A program made the position numbers and the translations under genes. This document shows, piece by piece, positions 47,408 through 58,727 of a stretch of DNA of 64,000 bases (position 1 is the stretch's first letter; every line of letters begins with the position of its first letter). The notes beneath the pieces were generated by a model. It was not told the origin of the DNA, ran no database searches, and worked only from the letters and a program-made list of their open reading frames with translations. Source of the stretch: Jiangella alkaliphila (GTDB lineage: Bacteria; Actinomycetota; Actinomycetes; Jiangellales; Jiangellaceae); the NCBI RefSeq assembly GCF_900105925.1, contig NZ_LT629791.1, positions 2,825,278-2,889,277 on the forward strand, in the 5' to 3' direction.

Positions 47408-48373
47408 ATGTTCGCCGCCTACGCCTCGACGATGGACGCCGACGACCCGCTCGCCGGACTGACCCTGGGCGACCGGCCGGAGCCATCGGTCCCCGACGGC
47501 TGGACGACGGTGACGGTGCGGGCGGCCGCGCTCAACCGTCACGACCTGTGGTCCCTGCGCGGCGTGGGCCTCGACGCGAGCCGGCTGCCGATGATCCTCG
47601 GCTGCGACGCCGCGGGCGTCACCGAGGACGGCCGTGAGGTGGTCGTCCACGCCGTCGTCTCCGACCCCGAGTGGCGCGACGACGAGACGCTCGACCCGAA
47701 GCGCACGCTGCTGTCCGAGCTGCACCCGGGCACGTTCGCCGAGCGGGTCGCGGTGCCGTCGCGGAACCTGGTGCCCAAGCCGGCGGCGCTGTCGTTCGAG
47801 GAGGCCGCCTGCCTGCCGACCGCCTGGCTGACGGCGTACCGCATGCTGTTCACGCAGGCGCGGGTCACGCCCGGGCAGACGGTGCTGGTGCAGGGCGCCG
47901 GCGGCGGGGTGTCGACGGCGCTGGTGGCGCTGGGCGCGGCGGCCGGCGCGCGGGTCTGGGTGACGTCGCGCGATCCGGAGAAGGCGGCCCGGGTGCTCGA
48001 CCTCGGCGCCGACCAGCTCTTCGAGAGCGGCGCGCGGCTGCCGGCCCGGGTCGACGCCGTCATGGAGACGGTGGGCGCGGCGACGTGGAAGCACTCGGTG
48101 CGGTGCCTGCGGCCGGGCGGGACGCTCGTCGTCTCCGGCGCGACGTCGGGATACGTGGCCGAGACCGAGCTGAACCGGGTGTTCTTCCTGCAGCTGCGGC
48201 TACTGGGCTCGACGATGGGCACACGCGACGAACTGGTCCGGCTGCTGGCGTTCTGCGAGCGGACCGGGCTGCGGCCGGTCGTCGACCGCGTCCTACCGCT
48301 GGCGGACGCCCGCGAAGGCTTCGCGGCCCTCGACAACGGCGACGTCTTCGGCAAGGTCGTCCTCACCCCCTGA
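47408..48373 (+). CDS. Zinc-independent quinone-oxidoreductase-like MDR protein
   Basis: The 321-residue protein has the MDR catalytic domain (TVTVRAAALNRHDLWSLRGV, PMILGCDAAGVTEDG) and NAD(P) Rossmann domain (VLVQGAGGGVSTALVALGAA, EKAARVLDLGADQL). The structural-zinc cysteines are lacking, so it belongs to the quinone/enone-reductase side. It probably reduces an electrophilic carbonyl with NADPH. A partial duplicate of its 5' end lies upstream, and a long palindrome follows its stop. Confidence 0.88.
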   Translation: MFAAYASTMDADDPLAGLTLGDRPEPSVPDGWTTVTVRAAALNRHDLWSLRGVGLDASRLPMILGCDAAGVTEDGREVVVHAVVSDPEWRDDETLDPKRTLLSELHPGTFAERVAVPSRNLVPKPAALSFEEAACLPTAWLTAYRMLFTQARVTPGQTVLVQGAGGGVSTALVALGAAAGARVWVTSRDPEKAARVLDLGADQLFESGARLPARVDAVMETVGAATWKHSVRCLRPGGTLVVSGATSGYVAETELNRVFFLQLRLLGSTMGTRDELVRLLAFCERTGLRPVVDRVLPLADAREGFAALDNGDVFGKVVLTP

Positions 48374-48385
48374 TCGACCCCCAAG

Positions 48386-48467
48386 CCCAAGTTGATCTTG
48401 GAGTAGTTCGGCAATTGCGGGGTGAAATGTCCGGTAGTTACCCGAACAACTCCAAGATCAACTTGGG
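48386..48467. repeat. Long intergenic palindrome A
   Basis: Arms at 48386-48411 and 48442-48467 match at 25 of 26 positions (ends CCCAAGTTGATCTTGGAG). They flank a 30-base loop. The palindrome fills the gap between the convergent MDR and ATPase genes. No U-run follows, so it is unlike a plain terminator. Confidence 0.88.
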
Positions 48468-48474
48468 GGCGGGG

Positions 48475-48924
48475 TCAGGTGACGTGGCGGAGGTAGCGGG
48501 CGGGGGCGTCGAGGAAGGCGCGCCAGTGGCGGACGAGGTCGAGGTCGGCCCAGGCCGTCTCGCGCAGGCCCCACTCGCCGACCTCGAGGACGGTGGCGCC
48601 GGGCAGCGAGGCGACCAGCGGTGAGTGGGTCGCCACCAGCGCCCCGCGCCACAGCTCGGACTCGCTGACGCGGGTGGAGTGCTGGGCCCCGGTCGAGCCG
48701 CCCTCGGGCGAGAACCCGTACGCCAGCGCGACCCCCTCGACCAGTGTCGACTTGCCGCTGCCGTTCTCGCCGACGAGCACGGTGAGCGGCGGGAGGTCGA
48801 GGCCGCCGGACACCAGCTGGCGCACCGGCGGCAGCGTCCACGGCCAGCGATCGAGGTCGAGCGGCGGGTCGGCTGTCGGGTCGAACTCCACCCGGCGCAC
48901 CGGCCGCCGGTCGAGCAGGTTCAC
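48475..48924 (-). pseudogene. AAA-type ATPase with internal deletion
   Basis: The 149-residue frame starts like the full-length actinobacterial AAA ATPases of about 240 residues: RRVEFDPTADPPLDLDRWPW, then the Walker A loop LVGENGSGKSTLVEGVALAY (residues 52-60) and FSPEGGSTGAQHSTRVSES. It then jumps to ALVATHSPLVASLPGATVLE and the normal C terminus (YLRHVT). The ABC signature, Walker B (LDEPE) and intervening helices, about 85-90 residues, are absent. The join, near 48640-48655, keeps the frame. ATP could be bound but hardly hydrolysed, so I treat it as a remnant. Confidence 0.78.
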
Positions 48925-48931
48925 CGGGCGC

Positions 48932-49567
48932 TCACGACGTGGCGCGGGGCGCCCGGCGGTCCTTCACCGGCGTCAGCGGCGCCTCGACGCCCAGCCAGGG
49001 GTACCAGCCGCCGTTGAGGACGAGATAGGCGAGCAGGCCGTAGCCGGTCTGGTCGGGGTGCAGGCCGTCGTCGGCGCGGGCGGTCCGCCAGGCGTCCTTC
49101 GCGCTCAGCGGGCCGAACGTGGCGATGTACGGGACGTCGCGGCGCTCGCACAGGTCGGCCCAGGCGGCGTCCAGCTCGCCGATGCGCGCCACCATCGCGT
49201 CGTCGCCGACCGGCGGCGGCCCGACCACCAGCGCCGGCACGCTGAGCGACGAGAGCCCGAACTCCAGCGCCGCCACCGACCGCGCCACGGCGACGCCGCG
49301 GTGGGCGTCGGCCACGCCGGGCGCCAGCACGACGCGGTGCTCGTCGCCGCGGGCGAAGCGGGGCGCGGACTCCATCGGCATCCGCACGACCACCTCCTCG
49401 GTGGCCTCGCCGCGCACCCCCAGCGGGTACGCCGTCAGCTCGACACCGGTGGACGGCGGCGTGCGGGCGGCCACCCGGCCGACCCAGCCGAGCGACTTCG
49501 GGTCACCGACGCCGGCGACGAAGGAGTCGCCGAAGACGCAGACCCGGACGTCTCGGCGGCCGGCCAT
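48932..49567 (-). CDS. SGNH/GDSL-family hydrolase
   Basis: The 211-residue protein has block I VCVFGDSFVAGVGDPKSLGW with the nucleophile Ser, a GxND-like region replaced by APGVADAHRG, and block V DDGLHPDQTGYGLLAYLV with the Asp-His pair. It probably removes acyl or acetyl groups from a lipid or glycan. There is no signal peptide. It overlaps nothing but starts one base after the DUF6104 stop on the same strand and precedes the ATPase remnant by 7 bases. Confidence 0.85.
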   Translation of the reverse strand: MAGRRDVRVCVFGDSFVAGVGDPKSLGWVGRVAARTPPSTGVELTAYPLGVRGEATEEVVVRMPMESAPRFARGDEHRVVLAPGVADAHRGVAVARSVAALEFGLSSLSVPALVVGPPPVGDDAMVARIGELDAAWADLCERRDVPYIATFGPLSAKDAWRTARADDGLHPDQTGYGLLAYLVLNGGWYPWLGVEAPLTPVKDRRAPRATS

Positions 49568-49771
49568 TCAGCCGCCCCCGCCGACAGCGGCGTCGTCGTC
49601 GGCCTCGTCGTCGGCGCGGGCCAGCCAGGTGGCCAGCCGCTCGACGGCGGTCTCGAACTCGGGGTTCTGGTCGACGAAGTCGCGCAGCCGCTCGGACAGC
49701 CAGCCCAGGGTGACCTGTTCGTCACCCCGGCGCTCGTCCAGCTCCTCGATGCCGCGGTCGGTGAAGTACAT
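49568..49771 (-). CDS. DUF6104-like small protein linked to kgd
   Basis: The 67-residue protein opens MYFTDRGIEELDERRGDEQV and continues LGWLSERLRDFVDQNPEFET, AVERLATWLARADDE, with an acidic, Gly-rich tail. From memory this is DUF6104, a small family near the 2-oxoglutarate dehydrogenase gene in many actinomycetes. It lies 31 bases after kgd on the same strand. The fixed neighbourhood suggests a link with central metabolism, but no function is known. Confidence 0.8.
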   Translation of the reverse strand: MYFTDRGIEELDERRGDEQVTLGWLSERLRDFVDQNPEFETAVERLATWLARADDEADDDAAVGGGG

Positions 49772-49802
49772 CCTCGAGCTCCCGGCGAGATGGGTCGGGC
49801 GA

Positions 49803-53537
<3,735 letters not shown>

Positions 53538-53782
53538 TGTCGCGTTCGCCTTCTTCCGTTCGAATCTGCGCGGCTGCTCTGGTACAGATTAGTCGCGCTC
53601 CCCGACTCCGCGCATCGGCGCCATCGTGGCCTAGATCACGCGGTGGCTCAAGTCGACATCCGGTCCGCCCGCCGCGGCGGGTCGGGGGCATCCCTGACCG
53701 GTCCCGGAGATGCGCGAGCGGGCCTTCTGCCCGCGTCAGCGCGGCCGTTACGCTGGCGGCGAACCAGCCATCCGGAGGCGTC

Positions 53783-54490
53783 GTGATCGACCAGTACGTG
53801 GCTCAGCTGCGCCGCGAGGTGCGCGGACCACTGCTGCCCCGGCGCAGCATGATCCGCGAGCTGCGCGACGGCCTGCGCGACGCCGCCGACGCGCACCGGT
53901 CCGACGGCGCCGGCGCCGCCGAGGCCGAACGGCTCGCCGTCGAGGAGTTCGGTCCGGTCCAGGTGGTCGCCGCCGGCCTACGCGAGGAGCTGGCGGCCGT
54001 GGCGGCGCGCTACCTGGCCGGGCTGATCGCCGTCCTCGGGTCGGCGCAGTTCGCGCTGTCGACCTACACGTGGACGACGGCGGCCGCGGCGCAGGGCTGG
54101 CCGGAGCCGGCGCCGTGGTACGGCCTGCTGTCGCGCGCCGTCGACGTCTCCAGCTTCGCGTTCATCGGGCTGGCCGCGCTCGCGGTGCTGGCGCTCGGAC
54201 GCGGCGCCCGGCGGCTGCCGACCCGCCGGGTGGTGCGGGTGATCGCCGTGGTGACGCTGGTCGACGTCGTGCTGCACGTCGTCAGCGGCGCCGTGCTGAG
54301 CGCGTACGCGCCGGCCAGCGTGAACGAGTGGAACGGGCCGGAGCTGGTGGCGATGTCGCTGCTCTCGGTGGGGTCGACCCTGTGGATCACCTGGCTGGCG
54401 GTGAGCTGCCTGCGGCTGACGTCACGCCGGGCCGAGGATGGCGTTCATGACGCTGCTCATCTCGCTCCAGGCCTGCTGCTGCGCGGCTAG
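53783..54490 (+). CDS. Permease-prefix-type membrane protein next to PadR
   Basis: The 235-residue protein begins with a soluble helical segment (VAQLRREVRGPLLPRRSMIR, ELRDGLRDAADAH) like the permease-prefix domain, then about four membrane helices (YLAGLIAVLGSAQFALSTYT, SFAFIGLAALAVLALGRG, VVRVIAVVTLVDVVLHVVSG, MSLLSVGSTLWITWLAVSCL). Such genes usually accompany PadR regulators, and here the 3' end overlaps the convergent PadR gene by 69 bases. Function unknown. The 245-base gap to kgd has no gene. Confidence 0.75.
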   Translation: MIDQYVAQLRREVRGPLLPRRSMIRELRDGLRDAADAHRSDGAGAAEAERLAVEEFGPVQVVAAGLREELAAVAARYLAGLIAVLGSAQFALSTYTWTTAAAAQGWPEPAPWYGLLSRAVDVSSFAFIGLAALAVLALGRGARRLPTRRVVRVIAVVTLVDVVLHVVSGAVLSAYAPASVNEWNGPELVAMSLLSVGSTLWITWLAVSCLRLTSRRAEDGVHDAAHLAPGLLLRG

Positions 54491-54742
54491 GTAACCCTTG
54501 CCGTCGCGGGTGATCTCGTACGTGCGCCGCTTGCGGCCGCCGACGGTGTCCCAGGAGCTGCGCAGGTAGCCCAGCCGCTCCAGCCGCCGCAGCGCGGGGT
54601 AGAGCGTGCCGGTGGGGAGGTCGACGGCGCCGTCGCTGCGTGCGTGCAGCGCCTCGGAGACGCCGTAGCCGTGCAGCGGCCGGTCGCGGACGACGGCGAG
54701 GATCAGCGCGTCGAGGTTGCCGCGGAGGGCGTCGGCCTTCAT
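54422..54742 (-). CDS. PadR-family transcriptional regulator
   Basis: The 106-residue protein has the PadR winged helix: ALRGNLDALILAVVRDRPLH, GYGVSEALHARSDGAVDLPT, TLYPALRRLERLGYLRSSWD and RKRRTYEITRDGKGYLAAQ. It is of the short type lacking a large C-terminal dimerisation helix bundle. It is divergent from cydA, and the 73 bases between the starts contain several inverted repeats. Control of the cyd oxidase genes is therefore plausible, beyond the usual membrane-protein partner. Confidence 0.9.
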   Translation of the reverse strand: MKADALRGNLDALILAVVRDRPLHGYGVSEALHARSDGAVDLPTGTLYPALRRLERLGYLRSSWDTVGGRKRRTYEITRDGKGYLAAQQQAWSEMSSVMNAILGPA

Positions 54743-54764
54743 GTCGGTAGTCTACGCATCACCA

Positions 54765-54799
54765 TGTAGCCTGACTACAGGTAGACAGTCAGATCTACC
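54765..54799. promoter_or_regulatory. Operator cluster between padR and cydA
   Basis: TGTAG-CCTGA-CTACA (54765-54779) abuts GGTAGA-N8-TCTACC (54780-54799), and a GTAGTCTAC lies upstream at 54747-54755. The repeated GTAG/CTAC half-sites suit a dimeric PadR protein. They end 16 bases before cydA. Confidence 0.65.
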
Positions 54800-54815
54800 C
54801 GCGGGAGGGGCGAGG

Positions 54816-56096
54816 ATGAGCGTGCTGGACGTGTCGCGGCTGCAGTTCGCGCTGACGGCGATCTTCCACTTCCTGTTCGTGGTGCTCACGCTCGGGCTCG
54901 CGCCGGTCGTGGCGTTTCTCCAGACCCGCTGGGCGATCACCGGGAAGGAGATCCACGAGCGCCTGACCCGCTACTGGGGCCAGCTCTACATCGTCAACTA
55001 CGCGATGGGCATCGTCGTCGGGCTGGGCATGGAGTTCCAGTTCGGCCTGCACTGGAGCGGGCTGATGACCTTCGCCGGCGACGTGTTCGGCGCGCCGCTG
55101 GCCATCGAGACACTGGTCGCGTTCTTCCTGGAGTCGACCTTCCTCGGCATGTGGATCTTCGGCTGGGGCCGGCTGAACCGCTGGGTGCACACGACGCTGA
55201 TCTGGCTGGTGGTGCTGACGGCGTATCTGTCGGCGTACTGGGTGATGGTCGCCAACGGGTTCCTGCAGGACCCGGTCGGGCACGTGATCGAGGACGGCGT
55301 CGCGCGCATCGACGACGTCGGGGCGCTGCTGACCAACCCGCAGGCCGTCGGGGCGCTGCTGCACATCGTCCCGGTCTGCCTGCTGACCGGGAGCGTCGTC
55401 ATGGTCGGCATCTGCTCGTGGCACTTCCTGCGCGGCACCCCCGACGTCGACTTCTTCCGCCGCTCGCTGCGGGTCGCGGTCGTCGTGGGCGCGGTGGCCG
55501 CCCTGTTCGCCGTCGGCAACGGGTTCGCGCAGTTCGGCCACCTGACCGAGGGCAAGGAGCTGGCGCTCGGCGGGTCGGCGGTGGAGCGGGCGGAGTTCCA
55601 GGTCGAGATGGAGGCGCTGCACGGGCCGGGCGACTGGACGCCGCCGACGTGGGTCTCGTTCACCTGGCCGCTGATGGAGATCAGCGGGATCATGTACATG
55701 CTGGTCTTCTTCGGTCTGCTGCCGTTCCTGATCAAGAACGCCTTCGACCGCGCCCGCCCGGCCTGGCTGCGCCGGTTCTGGCACCGGTTCTACGTGTGGA
55801 CGCTGCCGTGGCCGTTCGTCGTCGTGGCCTGTGGCTGGCTGCTGCGCGAGGTCGGCCGGCAGCCGTGGGTCGTCTACGGTGAATTGACCACGGCCGAGGC
55901 CGTCTCGTCGCACTCGGCCGGCACCGTGCTGGCCAGCCTGGTGGTGTTCGGCACGCTGTTCGCGACGCTCGCCGTGCTGGACTGGTGGCTGATCGCCCGG
56001 CTGGCCCGCCGCGGCCCGCACGACCTCGTGCTGGGCTCCGACGGCGCCGGCCGCGAGGATGCCGAACCCGAGCTCGTGCTCGCGGAAAGGAGCTGA
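54816..56096 (+). CDS. cydA: Cytochrome bd oxidase subunit I
   Basis: The 426-residue protein has heme ligands H18 (ALTAIFHFLFVVLTLGLAPV), the His in LLHIVPVCLLTG and the Met in SGIMYMLVFFGLLPF. The quinol-oxidising and proton-path residues LAIETLVAFFLEST and GRQPWVVYGELTTAE are also there. The Q-loop is of the short type usual in actinobacteria. It transfers quinol electrons to O2 with high affinity. The ATG at 54816 follows GGGAGGGGCGAGG. Order cydA-cydB-cydD-cydC is one operon with overlaps. Confidence 0.96.
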   Translation: MSVLDVSRLQFALTAIFHFLFVVLTLGLAPVVAFLQTRWAITGKEIHERLTRYWGQLYIVNYAMGIVVGLGMEFQFGLHWSGLMTFAGDVFGAPLAIETLVAFFLESTFLGMWIFGWGRLNRWVHTTLIWLVVLTAYLSAYWVMVANGFLQDPVGHVIEDGVARIDDVGALLTNPQAVGALLHIVPVCLLTGSVVMVGICSWHFLRGTPDVDFFRRSLRVAVVVGAVAALFAVGNGFAQFGHLTEGKELALGGSAVERAEFQVEMEALHGPGDWTPPTWVSFTWPLMEISGIMYMLVFFGLLPFLIKNAFDRARPAWLRRFWHRFYVWTLPWPFVVVACGWLLREVGRQPWVVYGELTTAEAVSSHSAGTVLASLVVFGTLFATLAVLDWWLIARLARRGPHDLVLGSDGAGREDAEPELVLAERS

Positions 56097-56097
56097 C

Positions 56098-57051
56098 GTG
56101 GACGTCCTCTGGCTCGGGCTGCTGGGGCTGCTGCTGGCCGGCTGGTCCGTGCTCGACGGCGCCAACCTGGGCCTCGGCGCGTCGCTGCGGCGCATCGGGC
56201 GCAGCGGGCCGGAGCGGCGGCTGCTGCTGACCGCGATGGGGCCGTTCCTGCTCGGCGGCGAGGTCTGGCTGGTCGCAGCGGCCGGCATCCTGATCGGCGC
56301 GTTCCCCGGGCTGGAGAAGGACCTGTTGTCGGCCTACTACCCACTGGTCGTCGGCCTGGTGGTGGCCTGGGTGCTGCGCGACATCGGGGTCTGGTTCCGT
56401 AGCCGGCGACGCTCGAAGGGCTGGCAGACCGGCTGGGAGACCGTGGTCGTCGCGGCCAGCACGGTCATGCCGTTCGCCTGGGGCCTGCTGCTGGGCAACG
56501 TCGTCCAGGGGGTGCCGACCGACGGCCGGCCGGGGGTTGAGACACTGTTCGGGCCGTATTCACTGTTGTGGGGGGCCGTCGTGGTCGCCGTGTTCACGCT
56601 GCACGGCGCGGTGTTCGCCGCGCTGAAGCTGCCGCGTGGCCGCCGCACGCGCGCCGCCGGTACCGTCCGCAAGGCGGCCGCCGCCGCGCTGGCGCTGCTG
56701 GCCGCCACAGGAGCCGCCACGCCCGCGTTCAGCGTCGAGCTGGCCCGGCCGCTGCCGGCCGCCGTGCTGGGCGTCGTCGCCGTCGCGGCCGTGGTGCTGG
56801 CGACCCGGCTGTTCGACCGCGAGCGCGACGGCTGGGCGTACGCCTGCACCGCCGTCGCCGCGGCCGCGCCGGTGCTCGCCGCCGGGCTCGCGACGACGCC
56901 ACGGCTGATGGACGGCCTCGCCGCCTCGGGCACGCTCGACCTGCTGGGCGCCGTCGTCGTGCCGCTGCTCCCGGTGCTGCTCGCCGTCCAGGCGTGGATG
57001 TGGTGGACGTTCCGGCACCGCGTCGGCGTCGGATCGGCGGTGTTCTTCTGA
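56098..57051 (+). CDS. cydB: Cytochrome bd oxidase subunit II
   Basis: The 317-residue membrane protein has the CydB opening DVLWLGLLGLLLAGWSVLDG with GANLGLGASLRRIG, where most homologues have DGFDLG; here Ala-Asn-Leu replaces Phe-Asp-Leu. Other features are MGPFLLGGEVWLVAAAGILI and the typical tail VQAWMWWTFRHRV. The acidic residue of the DGFDLG motif, which is on the proton pathway, is therefore Asn, and the family match is otherwise complete. GTG at 56098 follows AAAGGAGC. The stop overlaps cydD as CTGA. Confidence 0.93.
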   Translation: MDVLWLGLLGLLLAGWSVLDGANLGLGASLRRIGRSGPERRLLLTAMGPFLLGGEVWLVAAAGILIGAFPGLEKDLLSAYYPLVVGLVVAWVLRDIGVWFRSRRRSKGWQTGWETVVVAASTVMPFAWGLLLGNVVQGVPTDGRPGVETLFGPYSLLWGAVVVAVFTLHGAVFAALKLPRGRRTRAAGTVRKAAAAALALLAATGAATPAFSVELARPLPAAVLGVVAVAAVVLATRLFDRERDGWAYACTAVAAAAPVLAAGLATTPRLMDGLAASGTLDLLGAVVVPLLPVLLAVQAWMWWTFRHRVGVGSAVFF

Positions 57052-58727
57052 ACCGTCTCGCCCGCCGGCTGCTCGCCGCACTGCCCGCCTACCGCGTCGT
57101 CGCCCTGGTCTTCACCCTGCTGGCGGTGGCCGCGGCCGTCGCCATCCTCGTGCAGGCCGAGCTGCTGGCACGGCTGCTCGCCGACGGCGTCCTCGACGGG
57201 CGGTCGGCGGGCTCGGTCGCGGGCTTGCTGGGGCTGCTGGCCGGCGTGTTCGCCGTCCGGGCCGGGCTGTCGTGGGCGCAGCAGGCGCTGGCCCAGCGGT
57301 CCGCGGCCTCGGTCAAGGCGTCGCTGCGGCGGCAGGTGCTGCGGCGCACCCAGGAGCTCGGCCCGGGCTGGCTGTCCGGGCAGCACACCGGCGGGCTGAC
57401 GACGACGCTCGGGCGCGGGCTGGACGCCCTCGACCCGTGGTTCACCGGCTACTTCCCGCAGCTGTTCCTCGCCGCGGTGATCCCGTTCGCGGTGCTGGTG
57501 CGCATCGCCGTCGCCGACCTCGCGTCGGCGGTGATCATCGTGGTCACGCTGCCGCTGATCCCGGTCTTCGGCGCGCTGGTGGGCATGTCGGCCAAACGGG
57601 CAACCGAACGGCAGTGGCGGGCGCTCGAGCGGCTGGGCGGGCACTTCCTCGACGTCGTGGCCGGGCTGCCGACGCTGCGGGCGTTCGGCCGGGCGAAGTC
57701 GCAGGCCGAGCAGGTGCGGCGCATCGCCGACGAGCACCGCTCGGCCACCATGCGCACGCTGCGCATCGCGTTCCTGTCCGCGCTGGTCCTGGAGCTGGTC
57801 GCGACGCTGTCGGTGGCGCTGGTCGCGGTGCCGGTCGGGCTGCGGACGCTCGACGGCGGGCTGGGCCTCGAGACCGCGCTGCTGGTGTTGCTGCTCGCGC
57901 CGGAGGCGTACCTGCCGCTGCGGGCGCTCGGGTCGCAGTTCCACGCGAGCACCGAGGGGCTGGCCGTCGCGGAACGGTGCTTCTCGGTGGTCGACGCCGA
58001 GGGCGGCAGCCCGCGGCCGGCGGGGCCGACGCCGGCGCCCGACGCCCGCGCGGCCGTGCGGTTCGAGAACGTCACCGTGCGGTATCCGGGGCGGTCGGAG
58101 GCGGCGCTCGACGGCGTCTCGCTCACCGTCGCCGCGGGGGAGCGGGTCGCGCTGGTCGGGCCCAGCGGCGCCGGGAAGTCGACGCTGCTCGGCGTGCTGC
58201 TCGGCCTCGTCACGCCGACGTCCGGGCGGGTGCTCGTCGGCGAGACCGACCTCGCCGCCACCGACCCGGACGAGTGGCGGCGGCAGCTGGCCTGGGTGCC
58301 GCAGCGGCCGCACCTGTTCGCCCGCACCGTCGCCGAGAACATCCGGCTCGGCCGGCCCGGCGCGACCGACGACGAGGTCGTCAGGGCCGCGACGCTGGCG
58401 CACGCCGACGAGTTCGTCGACCGGTTGCCGCTCGGCTACGAGACGCCGCTGGGCGAGCGCGGCGCCGGGCTGTCCGCGGGGCAGCGCCAGCGCATCGCCC
58501 TGGCCCGCGCGTTCCTGCGCGACGCCCCGCTGCTGCTGCTGGACGAGCCGACGGCCGGGCTCGACGCCGGCAGCGAGGCGGTCGTCGTCGAGGCGACCGC
58601 GCGGCTGATGGCGGGCCGGACGGTGCTGGTGGTCGCGCACCGGCCGGCCATGGTGCTCGACGCCGGCCGGGTCGTGACGCTGGAGCACGGCCGCGTCGCC
58701 GGGCCACTGGCCGCGGAGGTGAGCTGA
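57048..58727 (+). CDS. cydD: ABC exporter subunit CydD (cytochrome bd assembly)
   Basis: The protein has a six-helix ABC exporter domain (ALVFTLLAVAAAVAILVQAE first) and a nucleotide-binding domain with Walker A GPSGAGKSTLLGVLLGLV, the signature GLSAGQRQRIALARAFLRDA and Walker B LLLLDEPTAGLDAG. With CydC it exports thiols (cysteine/glutathione in E. coli) or heme and is needed to build cytochrome bd. The family N terminus aligns with the CTG at 57048, overlapping the cydB stop (CTGA); no ATG, GTG or TTG is in frame until GTG 57126 inside helix 1. Length from CTG is 559 residues. Confidence 0.93.
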   Translation: MNRLARRLLAALPAYRVVALVFTLLAVAAAVAILVQAELLARLLADGVLDGRSAGSVAGLLGLLAGVFAVRAGLSWAQQALAQRSAASVKASLRRQVLRRTQELGPGWLSGQHTGGLTTTLGRGLDALDPWFTGYFPQLFLAAVIPFAVLVRIAVADLASAVIIVVTLPLIPVFGALVGMSAKRATERQWRALERLGGHFLDVVAGLPTLRAFGRAKSQAEQVRRIADEHRSATMRTLRIAFLSALVLELVATLSVALVAVPVGLRTLDGGLGLETALLVLLLAPEAYLPLRALGSQFHASTEGLAVAERCFSVVDAEGGSPRPAGPTPAPDARAAVRFENVTVRYPGRSEAALDGVSLTVAAGERVALVGPSGAGKSTLLGVLLGLVTPTSGRVLVGETDLAATDPDEWRRQLAWVPQRPHLFARTVAENIRLGRPGATDDEVVRAATLAHADEFVDRLPLGYETPLGERGAGLSAGQRQRIALARAFLRDAPLLLLDEPTAGLDAGSEAVVVEATARLMAGRTVLVVAHRPAMVLDAGRVVTLEHGRVAGPLAAEVS

